From Paracoccus sp041927875 (GTDB lineage: Bacteria > Pseudomonadota > Alphaproteobacteria > Rhodobacterales > Rhodobacteraceae): DNA of 64,000 bases. Below, one piece after another: positions 15,649-23,572 of the stretch. The stretch is taken from the NCBI RefSeq assembly GCF_041927875.1, contig NZ_JBHFHN010000001.1, one strand, 5' to 3'. A program made the position numbers and the translations under genes. A model generated the notes under the pieces. The model had not been told where the DNA came from and ran no database searches. It worked only from the letters and a program-made list of their open reading frames with translations. Positions within the stretch are counted from its first letter, which is position 1; each line of letters starts with the position of its first letter.

Positions 15649-16539
15649 ATGACGGCTCAGGTTGCCGCCCGGACCTATACCGTTGCGATCCGCACGAACC
15701 GGTGGGACGCCAACTGCACGCGCCTGTTCAATGAATTGCGCGCCGAGGGGATCGATCCTTGGGTGGTGTTTCACGGCGACGCCTCGGCGGCCGGGCTGCC
15801 GACGCCGAATGTCGTGCCCATCGACGATGGCTGGATTGCACGGCGCGGTCTGCGACACCTGCACGACTGGGGCTGGCGCTGCGGCGACTATTTCTATTAC
15901 GCCCTGCGCCTTGAGGGGCCGAAAACCGACGATTACTGGCTGGTCGAACCGGACCTTTACAACACCCGCGGCTGGGCCGATTTCTTCAACCTGTTCACGC
16001 ACCGCGCCGACGACGCGCTTGGCTACAAGCCGGGGCCGGTCACGCGCCCCAGCCCCTTTGTCGGTGGTGCCCGCGGACGAGTGGCCATCGGCACGATCTT
16101 TTGCCTGACCCGCATGTCGGGTTCGGCGCTTGATTATCTTTACAGCGTCCGGCGGCGCTATGGGATGATCCACAAGAACGAACAGAACTTTGCCAATGAC
16201 GAAATCTTCTGCTTTTCCTGGCTCGTCAGCCGGGGCTTCAAGGTCGGCGATCTGGCCGAACTTGGCGCGGACTATTTCGCAGGCACCCATTTTACCTATG
16301 GCCCCGACATCCTCGAGGACGCCCTGCACGGTGGCCCGCACGGGATCTACCATCCGGTGCGCACACGTGCCGACTATTGCCGCGAGATCGGCACCCGTTA
16401 TGCCAAGATGCGTCGGCTGACAGATATCCTGGCGCCCTCCATCGCGCTTTTGGGGCCGGGGGATGCCGATCAGATCGGCGCGGCCTTCACGGCTGCGCTG
16501 CGCGACATTCTGACCCCGCCGGCGGGCGACACGCCATGA
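15649..16539 (+). CDS. Uncharacterised protein, possibly glycosyltransferase-like, inside the sdh operon
   Basis: A 296-residue soluble protein without signal peptide or membrane segments. It starts with a beta strand and turn (YTVAIRTNRWDANCTRLFNEL), has an acidic VEPDLYNT segment near residue 104 and a conserved-looking NFANDEIFCFSWLV stretch near 183. The layout loosely resembles GT-A-type glycosyltransferases, but I see no firm catalytic motif. It starts 1 nt after the lipoprotein gene and ends 80 nt before sdhB, so it is co-transcribed with succinate dehydrogenase. A role in complex II is not suggested by the sequence. Confidence 0.6.
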   Translation: MTAQVAARTYTVAIRTNRWDANCTRLFNELRAEGIDPWVVFHGDASAAGLPTPNVVPIDDGWIARRGLRHLHDWGWRCGDYFYYALRLEGPKTDDYWLVEPDLYNTRGWADFFNLFTHRADDALGYKPGPVTRPSPFVGGARGRVAIGTIFCLTRMSGSALDYLYSVRRRYGMIHKNEQNFANDEIFCFSWLVSRGFKVGDLAELGADYFAGTHFTYGPDILEDALHGGPHGIYHPVRTRADYCREIGTRYAKMRRLTDILAPSIALLGPGDADQIGAAFTAALRDILTPPAGDTP

Positions 16540-16619
16540 CGCCAGCCGCCCGCCATTGGCCCGCGTTGGCCATCATTCCGCATTCGGCCGCCCGTGCCGC
16601 AGCAAAAGGAGCGTGACCC

Positions 16620-17399
16620 ATGGTCCAGTTCACCCTGCCCAAGAACAGTCAGATCCGCACCGGCAAGACCTGGCCCAAGCCTGCGGGCGCCACCAATGTG
16701 CGCAAGTTCATGATTTATCGCTTTGATCCCGACAGCGGCGAGAACCCTCGGGTCGACACCTATTTTCTGGACATGGACCAGTGCGGGCCGATGGTTCTGG
16801 ACGCGCTGATCAAGATCAAGAACGAGATCGACCCGACGCTGACCTTCCGCCGGTCCTGCCGTGAGGGGATCTGCGGGTCTTGCGCGATGAACATCGACGG
16901 CGGCAACCATCTGGCCTGCATCTATGGCCTGGATGAGATCAAGGGCGACGTGAAGATCTATCCGCTGCCGCATATGGGCGTGGTCAAGGATCTGGTGCCG
17001 GATCTGACGCATTTCTATGCCCAGCACGCCAGCATCATGCCCTGGCTGGAAACCAAGACGAACCGCCCGGCAAAGGAATGGCGCCAGTCGATCGAGGATC
17101 GCAAGAAGCTGGACGGGCTTTACGAATGCGTGATGTGCGCCTCGTGCAGCACGGCCTGCCCGAGCTATTGGTGGAATGCCGACAAATACCTTGGCCCGGC
17201 GGCCTTGCTGCATGCCTATCGCTGGATCGTCGACAGTCGTGATGAGGCCACGCCCGAGCGGCTGGACCAGCTTGAGGATCCCTTCAAGCTGTATCGCTGC
17301 CACACGATCATGAACTGCACCCAGACCTGCCCCAAAGGTCTGAACCCGGCCAAGGCGATTGCGCAGATCAAGAAGCTGATGGTCGAACGCGCGGTCTGA
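16620..17399 (+). CDS. sdhB: Succinate dehydrogenase iron-sulfur subunit
   Basis: A 259-residue electron-transfer subunit of complex II. All three clusters are ligated: [2Fe-2S] by CREGICGSC plus a later Cys, [4Fe-4S] by CVMCASCSTACP and [3Fe-4S] by CHTIMNCTQTCP. The length is normal. It is separated from sdhA by two extra genes but remains on the same strand, with AAAAGGAG just before its start. A strong hairpin terminator follows at 17422. Confidence 0.96.
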   Translation: MVQFTLPKNSQIRTGKTWPKPAGATNVRKFMIYRFDPDSGENPRVDTYFLDMDQCGPMVLDALIKIKNEIDPTLTFRRSCREGICGSCAMNIDGGNHLACIYGLDEIKGDVKIYPLPHMGVVKDLVPDLTHFYAQHASIMPWLETKTNRPAKEWRQSIEDRKKLDGLYECVMCASCSTACPSYWWNADKYLGPAALLHAYRWIVDSRDEATPERLDQLEDPFKLYRCHTIMNCTQTCPKGLNPAKAIAQIKKLMVERAV

Positions 17400-17421
17400 T
17401 CGCGGTTCACGGCTTGGCAAA

Positions 17422-17446
17422 AGCGCGCCCCTGCGGCGCGCTTTTT
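17422..17446 (+). terminator. Rho-independent terminator of the sdh operon
   Basis: Stem AGCGCGCC (17422-17429) pairs with GGCGCGCT (17435-17442) around a 5-nt loop and runs into a T tract. It lies 23 nt after the sdhB stop. Confidence 0.85.
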
Positions 17447-17543
17447 GCTGCGACGCAGCGTCGCGTGGGGCGGGGCTTGGCGGCGACGGGCGGCGGGACT
17501 ATATCGGGCCCGGGGAGAGCAGCTTGAACGAAAGTGCCGCCCG

Positions 17544-17732
17544 ATGACCGCCCATGATCTTGACCTTCTGAACCCGCTGACCTCGCGCCGCGCGGCCGAG
17601 GCCGTGCATCGCGCCGATGTCGATGTGGCCTTGGGCGATGCGCCCGCCGCCTCGGACGCCGTGTTCACCGCCCGCGCCGCCGAGGCCCGCCGCGTGATCG
17701 AACAGGCCTGGGCCTATTACAGCCGCGATTGA
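17544..17732 (+). CDS. Small hypothetical protein
   Basis: A 62-residue acidic, helix-rich soluble protein (begins MTAHDLDLLNPLTSRRAAEA, ends AWAYYSRD). I do not recognise a family. ATG 17544 is favoured; the frame stays open further upstream but that part is Arg/Gly-rich and crosses the region just after the sdh terminator. It is followed by the DUF1989 gene on the same strand after 62 nt. Coding potential is supported by regular GC-rich third positions and a natural composition. Confidence 0.5.
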   Translation: MTAHDLDLLNPLTSRRAAEAVHRADVDVALGDAPAASDAVFTARAAEARRVIEQAWAYYSRD

Positions 17733-17794
17733 TCGCTTGTCCGGCGGGGCCGGGTCGGGCAGGCTGGGGCGATCACGCCACGAGGTCCGCCCCA

Positions 17795-18643
17795 ATGCCC
17801 GACACCCCAGACCCTGACCACATCGCCGCCGCCCGCGCCGTGACGCCGGTGGTCTGCTATCCGGTCGCAAGTTTGCCGCAGCCCGATCTGCCCAGCCTGC
17901 ACGCCGCGCGCGAAGGCTGGACCCTGGCCGAGCGGGTGATCGCTCCGCCGCGTCAGGCCGCGACATTCCGCGTGCCCGCCGGCTGGTTCTTCCGTATAAC
18001 CTGCATCGATGGGCCGCAGGTCGGCGATCTGAACCTGTGGAATGCGCATGACCTGTCGGAACGGTTCTATTCCGGCAAGACCCGCGCGCTGCATGGCACC
18101 CACGTGACGACCGGCCACCGGCTGTGGTCATCCTTCCCGCATCTGCGCCCGATGGCGACGATCACCGATGACAGCCTGGCCTGGTATGGTCAGGACGATT
18201 TCGGCGGCCGCGTCCATGACGTGATCGGCACCCGCTGCGATCCCTATACCCATCATCTGCTGTCGAGTCAGGATTACCACCATTGCTGCCATTCCAACCT
18301 GACCCGCGCGTTGGCGAAGGCAACCGGACTGACGACGGACGCCGCCGAGGCGCATGTGCATGACGTGCTGAATGTCTTCATGTGCACCGGTTTCACCCGC
18401 GATACCGGCCAGTATTTCATGAAGGCCAGCCCGGTGCGCCCGGGCGATCATCTGGAGTTCTTTGCCGAGATCGACCTTTTGGGCGCGCTGTCGGCCTGTC
18501 CTGGTGGCGATTGTTCGGCCGAGCATTCCTCGGATGTTGCCGCCTGTCATCCGTTGGGGGTAGAGATCTACCGCCCCGCAGCCCCGCCGGTGGGATGGGT
18601 CGAACCCGCGCGCAATGGCTATGATCGCCGCCATGGCATGTGA
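17795..18643 (+). CDS. DUF1989 / urea carboxylase-associated family protein
   Basis: A 282-residue protein of the DUF1989 family, found alone or next to urea carboxylase and aminomethyltransferase-like genes. Visible features are FRVPAGWFFRITCIDGPQVGDLNLWNAHD, typical of the cupin-like core (residues about 55-85), and the Cys/His cluster QDYHHCCHSNL near 158, a possible metal site. Biochemical role unknown. I start at ATG 17795; an earlier in-frame ATG at 17729 overlaps the previous gene and adds an unconserved-looking, Gly/Ala-rich stretch. No urea carboxylase genes are nearby. Confidence 0.75.
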   Translation: MPDTPDPDHIAAARAVTPVVCYPVASLPQPDLPSLHAAREGWTLAERVIAPPRQAATFRVPAGWFFRITCIDGPQVGDLNLWNAHDLSERFYSGKTRALHGTHVTTGHRLWSSFPHLRPMATITDDSLAWYGQDDFGGRVHDVIGTRCDPYTHHLLSSQDYHHCCHSNLTRALAKATGLTTDAAEAHVHDVLNVFMCTGFTRDTGQYFMKASPVRPGDHLEFFAEIDLLGALSACPGGDCSAEHSSDVAACHPLGVEIYRPAAPPVGWVEPARNGYDRRHGM

Positions 18644-18694
18644 CGGACCGGGGCTTTGCCCTGGACCCAAGGATGTTTCGGCCAAGAAGAAAGC

Positions 18695-19024
18695 CTAGCC
18701 CTCGTCGCCCAGTTCCTGTTCAAGGAAGCGTTCGAAATCATCCAGGTCGATCGGGTCAAGCTGGCCGAAGCCCGCGATCCAGATCGTTGCCGCGCGCATC
18801 GCATCGGGGTTCAGCTTGCACCATTTCACCCGGCCGCGCTTGTCCTGGGTGATCAGCCCGGCCTCGGTCAGCACGCCCAGATGTTTCGAGATCGCGGCCA
18901 GCGACATGGCGAAGGGGTGGGCGACATCGGTCACCGCCATGTCGTCCTCAAGCAGCATCGACAGGATCGCCCGGCGGGTCGGGTCGGCGAGGGCTGCAAA
19001 GATCAGGTCAAGCGGCTGGGTCAT
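18695..19024 (-). CDS. ArsR family winged-helix transcriptional regulator
   Basis: A 109-residue protein with the ArsR-type core DLIFAALADPTRRAILSMLL and the recognition helix region FAMSLAAISKHLGVLTEAGLI. It has no CxC metal-binding motif on helix 3, so it probably does not sense metals. It resembles the subgroup often paired with SRPBCC (AHSA1) proteins, but no such gene follows. It diverges from the ATP synthase F0 operon. The start ATG 19024 has no strong Shine-Dalgarno. Confidence 0.85.
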   Translation of the reverse strand: MTQPLDLIFAALADPTRRAILSMLLEDDMAVTDVAHPFAMSLAAISKHLGVLTEAGLITQDKRGRVKWCKLNPDAMRAATIWIAGFGQLDPIDLDDFERFLEQELGDEG

Positions 19025-19136
19025 GGTGCGATCAGCGCCGGGCAGGGCGCGATTGTCAACCGGGGGGTTGAATATGCGGTCGGGCGCCCGGCGCGACTGG
19101 CCGCGGGGCGGCGGATCACGCATGAATATGAAAATC

Positions 19137-19173
19137 TTTATACGTCAATGACTTGATACTTAACCATCCGGTT
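19137..19173. promoter_or_regulatory. AT-rich promoter region with AACC-N4-GGTT dyad between arsR-type gene and atpI
   Basis: The 19121-19180 stretch is unusually AT-rich for this genome. On the minus strand it holds a TATAAA (19142-19137) and TTGACG (19148-19143). The dyad AACC-ATCC-GGTT lies at 19162-19173. The ArsR protein is a natural candidate to bind it. Whether it also influences the atp promoter, which must lie in the same 227-nt gap, is open. Confidence 0.4.
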
Positions 19174-19251
19174 GTGCATCCACCGTTTTGGGCGGTTGAC
19201 TCACGCGCGGGTGATCCTTAGGAACAAGCCGGAACAGATGGGGTTGCGGGC

Positions 19252-19593
19252 ATGTCCGAAAGCGATGCGGACCGGCTGCGTCGGTTGGAACAGCGCCTGG
19301 CCGAAATCCGGCAGCGCGATGCGCCCGCCGCCCCGAAGGAAGATCACTTCGCCCAGGCCAATACCGCCTGGCGCATGGTGATCGAGCTGGTGTCGGGCCT
19401 GGGGATCGGGTTCGCTGTGGGCTATGGGTTGGACTGGCTGTTTGGCACGACCCCCTGGCTTTTGGTGATCTTCATCCTTGCGGGTTTTGCCGCCGGCGTT
19501 AAGACGATGCTGGGCACCGCGCAAGAGATGGCGCGGCGGCAAGCCGGCGAAGGGCAACAGGCCGCCGAGACGGCCAAGGACGAGGGCGAATAA
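19252..19593 (+). CDS. atpI: ATP synthase operon protein I (AtpI/AtpZ-type)
   Basis: A 113-residue membrane protein with two transmembrane helices (about 46-66 and 72-92: IELVSGLGIGFAVGYGLDWL; WLLVIFILAGFAAGVKTML), flanked by charged helical termini. AtpI assists assembly of the c-ring and may affect Mg2+ supply; it is not part of the final complex. First gene of the F0 operon, with the atpB GTG 1 nt after its stop. Confidence 0.87.
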   Translation: MSESDADRLRRLEQRLAEIRQRDAPAAPKEDHFAQANTAWRMVIELVSGLGIGFAVGYGLDWLFGTTPWLLVIFILAGFAAGVKTMLGTAQEMARRQAGEGQQAAETAKDEGE

Positions 19594-19594
19594 C

Positions 19595-20365
19595 GTGGCG
19601 ACGGAACAAGCTAGCGGCGGTCTTGCGTTTCATCCGATGGATCAGTTCCATGTGCGTCCGCTGTTCGGTGACGGGCCGGTCCACTGGTATACGCCCACCA
19701 ATGCGACGCTGTGGATGATGCTGGCGATCGTCGCCGTGGTCACCATCCTGGTCATCGGCACCCGTGGCCGCGCCATCATCCCGTCGCGCGTGCAGTCGGT
19801 CGCCGAACTGGCCTATGGCTTCATTCACAAGATGGTCGAGGACATCGCCGGCAAGGACGGGCTGAAGTATTTCCCTTATATCTTCACGCTGTTCCTGTTC
19901 ATCGTGCTGTCGAACGTGCTGGGCCTGCTGCCCAAGGCCTTCACCCCCACCTCGCATATCGCGGTGACGGCGGTGCTGGCGATGCTGGTCTTTGTCACCG
20001 TCACCGTCATCGGCTTCGTCAAGAACGGCGCGCATTTCCTGGAACTGTTCTGGGTGAAATCGGCGCCGCTGGCGCTGCGCCCGGTGCTGGCCGTGATCGA
20101 GCTGATCAGCTATTTCGTGCGCCCGGTCAGCCATTCCATTCGTCTTGCCGGCAACATGATGGCCGGTCACGCGGTGATCAAGGTGTTCGCGGCCTTCGCG
20201 CCCCTGGTGCTGATGTCGGGCATCGGCTTTGTCGTCACGCCGCTGTCGATCCTGGCGATCACCGCCATGTATGGCCTGGAAATCCTCGTGGCCTTCATCC
20301 AGGCCTATGTCTTTACCATCCTGACCTGCGTCTATCTGAAGGACGCGCTGCATCCGGCCCACTAA
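19595..20365 (+). CDS. atpB: F0F1 ATP synthase subunit a
   Basis: A 256-residue proton-channel subunit starting MATEQASGG at GTG 19595, 1 nt after the atpI stop. An alternative ATG is 13 codons downstream. The essential Arg lies in SHSIRLAGNMMAGHAVI near residue 187, and the C-terminal helix YGLEILVAFIQAYVFTILTCVYL is intact. It forms the stator half-channels facing the c-ring in the inner membrane. Confidence 0.95.
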   Translation: MATEQASGGLAFHPMDQFHVRPLFGDGPVHWYTPTNATLWMMLAIVAVVTILVIGTRGRAIIPSRVQSVAELAYGFIHKMVEDIAGKDGLKYFPYIFTLFLFIVLSNVLGLLPKAFTPTSHIAVTAVLAMLVFVTVTVIGFVKNGAHFLELFWVKSAPLALRPVLAVIELISYFVRPVSHSIRLAGNMMAGHAVIKVFAAFAPLVLMSGIGFVVTPLSILAITAMYGLEILVAFIQAYVFTILTCVYLKDALHPAH

Positions 20366-20418
20366 GGGCCGGTGTCGGGAACCTGAACCACATACTTTCC
20401 ATAACAAGGAGAAACACC

Positions 20419-20655
20419 ATGGAAGGCAGCATCTCGCAACTCGGTCAATACCTCGGTGCCGGCCTGGCCTGCATCGGCATGGCGGGCGCCGCCATGGGGG
20501 TGGGCAATGTCGCTGGCAACTACCTGTCGGGCGCGCTGCGCAACCCGTCGGCCGCCGCCGGCCAGACCGCGACGCTGTTCATCGGCATGGCTTTCGCCGA
20601 AGCCCTGGGCATCTTCTCGTTCCTGGTCGCGCTGCTGCTGCTGTTCGCAGTCTGA
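20419..20655 (+). CDS. atpE: F0F1 ATP synthase subunit c
   Basis: A 78-residue two-helix hairpin proteolipid forming the rotor ring. The loop GALRNPSAA and the proton-carrying Glu in FIGMAFAEALGIFSFLVAL (about residue 61) are present. No extra Na+-binding residues were noticed, so it is probably a proton enzyme. A strong Shine-Dalgarno (AAGGAGAAA) precedes ATG 20419, consistent with the high copy number needed for subunit c. Confidence 0.96.
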   Translation: MEGSISQLGQYLGAGLACIGMAGAAMGVGNVAGNYLSGALRNPSAAAGQTATLFIGMAFAEALGIFSFLVALLLLFAV

Positions 20656-20731
20656 TCCGATCCTCGCTCCTTGTGGCCGGGCTGGGCTGTGATGGCCCGC
20701 CCGGTGCATCTGAAAGGCCCTGGGGGATAAG

Positions 20732-21442
20732 ATGATTGGATTTCTGCAACAGGCCGTGACCGGAATGGCGGGCCACGCGCAGGACGCCATGACCGGCATG
20801 ACAGGCCAAGCGCCCGATGTGGGCATGGCCGGAATGCACGGCATGGACGGTGCGCATGGCGTTGCCGGGGCCGAACACGGCATGGCGGGGATGGCCGGCA
20901 TGGCCGGTCACGCCGAGGCCGCCGCGCATGGCGCCGAACATGGTGGCGCCGCGGTTGGTATGCCGCAACTGGACCCCAGCACCTTTGGCAACCAGATCTT
21001 CTGGCTGCTGGTGTCGCTGGCCGCGATCTACTGGATCCTGTCGCGCATCGCCATCCCGCGCATCGCGGCGATCCTGGCGGACCGGCAAGGCACCATCACC
21101 GGCGATCTGATGGCCGCCGAAGAGTTCAAGCTGAAGGCCAAAGAGGCCGAGGCCGCCTATGACAAGGCCCTGGCCGATGCCCGTGCCGAAGCCGGCAAGA
21201 TCGTCGCCGCCAACCGCGCCGAGATTCAGAAGGATCTGGATGCGGCCATCGCGCGCGCCGATGCCGAAATCGCCGCACGTGCGGCGGAATCCGAGGCCCG
21301 CATCAGCGAGGTCCGCGCCGGCGCCGTCGAGGCCGCGGGCGAGGTTGCCCGCGATGTCACCGCCGAACTGGTGGCGGCTTTGGGTGGCAAGGCTGACGCC
21401 AAATCGGTGGCCGATGCGGTTGCCGCGCGACTGAAAGGGTGA
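20732..21442 (+). CDS. atpF': F0F1 ATP synthase subunit b' with Met/His/Gly-rich N-terminal extension
   Basis: A 236-residue peripheral-stalk subunit, longer than the roughly 180 residues usual for Rhodobacteraceae b'. The standard part begins GMPQLDPSTFGNQIFWLLVS near residue 75, followed by one transmembrane helix and a long coiled coil ending AARLKG. The first 75 residues are built from Met, Gly, His and Ala (for example GMAGMAGMAGHAEAAAHG). Met/His-rich tracts of this kind bind copper or other soft metals in other proteins; that is only a possibility here. ATG 20732 is preceded by TGGGGGATAAG. Confidence 0.9.
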   Translation: MIGFLQQAVTGMAGHAQDAMTGMTGQAPDVGMAGMHGMDGAHGVAGAEHGMAGMAGMAGHAEAAAHGAEHGGAAVGMPQLDPSTFGNQIFWLLVSLAAIYWILSRIAIPRIAAILADRQGTITGDLMAAEEFKLKAKEAEAAYDKALADARAEAGKIVAANRAEIQKDLDAAIARADAEIAARAAESEARISEVRAGAVEAAGEVARDVTAELVAALGGKADAKSVADAVAARLKG

Positions 21443-21446
21443 TGCG

Positions 21447-22001
21447 ATGAAAAAGCTTTCCATCCTGCTGTCGCTGATCGCCAGCCCGGCTATGGCGGCC
21501 AGTGGCCCGTTCTTCAGCCTGCGCAACACCGATTTCGTGGTGCTGATCGCCTTCCTGCTGTTTGTCGGGATCCTGCTGTATTACAAGGTTCCGGCGATGC
21601 TGGGCGGGCTTCTGGACAAGCGCGCCCAGGGCATTCGCGGCGATCTTGAGGAAGCCCGCCGCCTGCGCGAGGAAGCCCAGGAAATCTATGCCGGTTACGA
21701 ACGCAAGGCGCGTGAGGTTCACGAACAGGCCGATGCGATCGTTGCCGCCGCCAAGCGCGATGCGACCGCCGCCGCCGAACAGGCCAAGGCCGATCTGAAG
21801 GACTCGATCGCCCGCCGCCTGAAGGCCGCGGAGGATCAGATCGCCTCTGCCGAAGCCGGTGCGGTGCGCGAAGTGCGCGACCGGGCGGTGCAGGTGGCCG
21901 TGGCCTCGGCCCGGCAGATCCTGGCGGCGCAGATGGGCAAGGCCGACCGTTCGGCCGGCATCGACGCCGCGATCCGCGAAGTCGATCAGCGTCTGAACTG
22001 A
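21447..22001 (+). CDS. atpF: F0F1 ATP synthase subunit b
   Basis: A 184-residue peripheral-stalk subunit with an N-terminal hydrophobic segment (LSILLSLIASPAMAASG, signal-like), a transmembrane helix (FVVLIAFLLFVGILLYY, residues about 31-47) and a long charged coiled coil (from DKRAQGIRGDLEEARRL). It pairs with b' to link F1 to subunit a. Starts 4 nt after the b' stop; last gene of the operon, followed by a terminator. The F1 genes are not in this window. Confidence 0.94.
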   Translation: MKKLSILLSLIASPAMAASGPFFSLRNTDFVVLIAFLLFVGILLYYKVPAMLGGLLDKRAQGIRGDLEEARRLREEAQEIYAGYERKAREVHEQADAIVAAAKRDATAAAEQAKADLKDSIARRLKAAEDQIASAEAGAVREVRDRAVQVAVASARQILAAQMGKADRSAGIDAAIREVDQRLN

Positions 22002-22017
22002 TCGCCTGAACCAACGA

Positions 22018-22053
22018 AAAAGGCCGGGTCGCAGCGATGCGGCCCGGCCTTTT
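22018..22053. terminator. Hairpin terminator between atpF and the OmpA lipoprotein gene
   Basis: AAAAGGCCGGG with an inner CGC (22018-22032) pairs with GCG and CCCGGCCTTTT (22039-22053). A-tracts and T-tracts on both sides allow termination in either direction, fitting the convergent atpF (ends 22001) and ompA-like (ends 22094) genes. Confidence 0.85.
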
Positions 22054-22093
22054 CATGTTGCGGGGGCGGGGCTGTCGGCCCCGCCGATGCGCC

Positions 22094-22741
22094 TTAGCGG
22101 GTCGGCGTCACGATGATTTCCACGCGACGGTTCTGGGCGCGGCCCTGGGCGTTCAGGTTCGAGGCCACCGGCTGATCCTCACCCCGGCCCACCGCGCTGA
22201 TCCGGTTCGGGTTCACGCCATTGCCGGTCAGCACATTCGCGACGGCGCGGGCGCGCTGTTCGGACAGCTGCTGGTTATAGGCGGCGGCCCCGGTGTTGTC
22301 GGTATGGCCGACGACCGAGATGGTCGAGTTCGGATAGCGGTTCAGCGTCGCCGCGACATTGGCCAGGCTGACTTGCAGGTCGGGACGGACATTCGCGCTG
22401 TCGACGGCAAAGGTCACGTCCTGCGGCATGGTCATCACGACCGACTTGCCGTTGTTGACCACGGTCACGTTGGGGTTGTTCACGGCGGTCTGCAGCGCCG
22501 CCGCCTGCTGATCCAGCTGCGAGCCGACAACGCCGCCGACCGCGCCACCGATCAGCGCACCGGCCAGGGCCTTGTCCAACTTGTTGTCCTTCTGCATCGC
22601 GCCGGCGGCGGCACCGATGACCGCGCCGGTGACGGCGCCTTGCTGGGCGCGGGTATATTCGCCCTGCGTGCCCATCGGCTGACAGGCGGCAAGGGCCAGG
22701 ACGGCCGTGCTGGCCAGGCCAAAGTTGCGGATCATGCTCAT
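22094..22741 (-). CDS. OmpA family lipoprotein with glycine-zipper domain
   Basis: A 215-residue outer-membrane lipoprotein. The signal ends at a lipobox (AVLALAAC). A Gly-zipper membrane-insertion segment (GAVTGAVIGAAAGA; ALIGGAVGGVVGS) and a C-terminal OmpA peptidoglycan-binding domain follow (ISVVGHTDNTGAAAYNQQLS, then RRVEIIV). It resembles E. coli YiaD/PAL-like proteins that tie the outer membrane to peptidoglycan. Three ATGs lie close together; AAAGGA is best spaced from ATG 22741, though 22747 is possible. Confidence 0.88.
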   Translation of the reverse strand: MSMIRNFGLASTAVLALAACQPMGTQGEYTRAQQGAVTGAVIGAAAGAMQKDNKLDKALAGALIGGAVGGVVGSQLDQQAAALQTAVNNPNVTVVNNGKSVVMTMPQDVTFAVDSANVRPDLQVSLANVAATLNRYPNSTISVVGHTDNTGAAAYNQQLSEQRARAVANVLTGNGVNPNRISAVGRGEDQPVASNLNAQGRAQNRRVEIIVTPTR

Positions 22742-22927
22742 GTTCATCGTCCTTTACGCATTGCGCGGTTCGCGCCCTAACGCCGCCAGCCTAGCGCAAG
22801 TTCCCGCCCCGCGCACGGAAATGACACGGCCCATGTGCCGCCTTTGCGTCAAATCTGGTTGAAAATCGGGGTGAGCCGTGCCGCGAACGCCCTTGCGCGG
22901 GGGCGGGGCTGCGGGCATATCGGCGCC

Positions 22928-23572
22928 ATGCTGAAGCCCTTGCCCTATGCCGCGCAGCAGGCGATCTTTGCCCGCCTGGCCGCAGACAACCCCGAACCGC
23001 AGGGGGAGCTGGACCACACCAATGCCTTCACCCTGCTGGTGGCGGTGGCCTTGTCGGCGCAGGCCACCGACAAGGGCGTGAACCGCGCCACCCGCGATCT
23101 GTTCGCCATCGCCGACACGCCCGAAAAGATGCTGGCCCTGGGGGTCGAGGGCGTGACCGAGCATATCAGGACGATCGGCCTTTACCGGCAGAAGGCAAAG
23201 AACGTGATCCGGCTGTCGCAGATCCTGGTCGATGATTTCGGCGGCCAGGTGCCATCCTCGCGCGCGGCGCTGATGACGCTGCCGGGGGTGGGCCGCAAGA
23301 CCGCCAATGTCGTGCTGTCGATCTGGTTTCACCACCCGGCGCAGGCCGTCGACACCCATATCTTTCGCGTCGCCAACCGCACCGGCATTGCGCCGGGCCG
23401 CGATGTCGATGCCGTCGAACGCGCGATCGAGGATCACGTCCCCGTCCCGTTCCAGACCCATGCCCATCACTGGCTGATCCTGCACGGTCGCTATATCTGC
23501 ACCGCGCGCAAACCCCGTTGCGGCATCTGTCCGATCCGCGACCTTTGCCTGTTCCCGGAGAAAACCGAATGA
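22928..23572 (+). CDS. nth: Endonuclease III (DNA glycosylase/AP lyase)
   Basis: A 214-residue base-excision repair enzyme that removes oxidised pyrimidines. The helix-hairpin-helix with catalytic Lys (LPGVGRKTANVV) and the catalytic Asp (AVDTHIFRVANRTG) are intact. The C-terminal cysteines of CTARKPRCGICPIRDLC match the 4Fe-4S loop pattern. I use ATG 22928; upstream in-frame sequence is not Nth-like. The stop overlaps the adenosine kinase start (ATGA). Confidence 0.93.
   Translation: MLKPLPYAAQQAIFARLAADNPEPQGELDHTNAFTLLVAVALSAQATDKGVNRATRDLFAIADTPEKMLALGVEGVTEHIRTIGLYRQKAKNVIRLSQILVDDFGGQVPSSRAALMTLPGVGRKTANVVLSIWFHHPAQAVDTHIFRVANRTGIAPGRDVDAVERAIEDHVPVPFQTHAHHWLILHGRYICTARKPRCGICPIRDLCLFPEKTE

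Noticed and set aside
18655..18694. Possible copy of the dispersed repeat between the DUF1989 and ArsR genes
   Set aside because: CGGCCAAGAAGAAAG resembles the element, but the GTATTTGG half is missing, so I did not list it.
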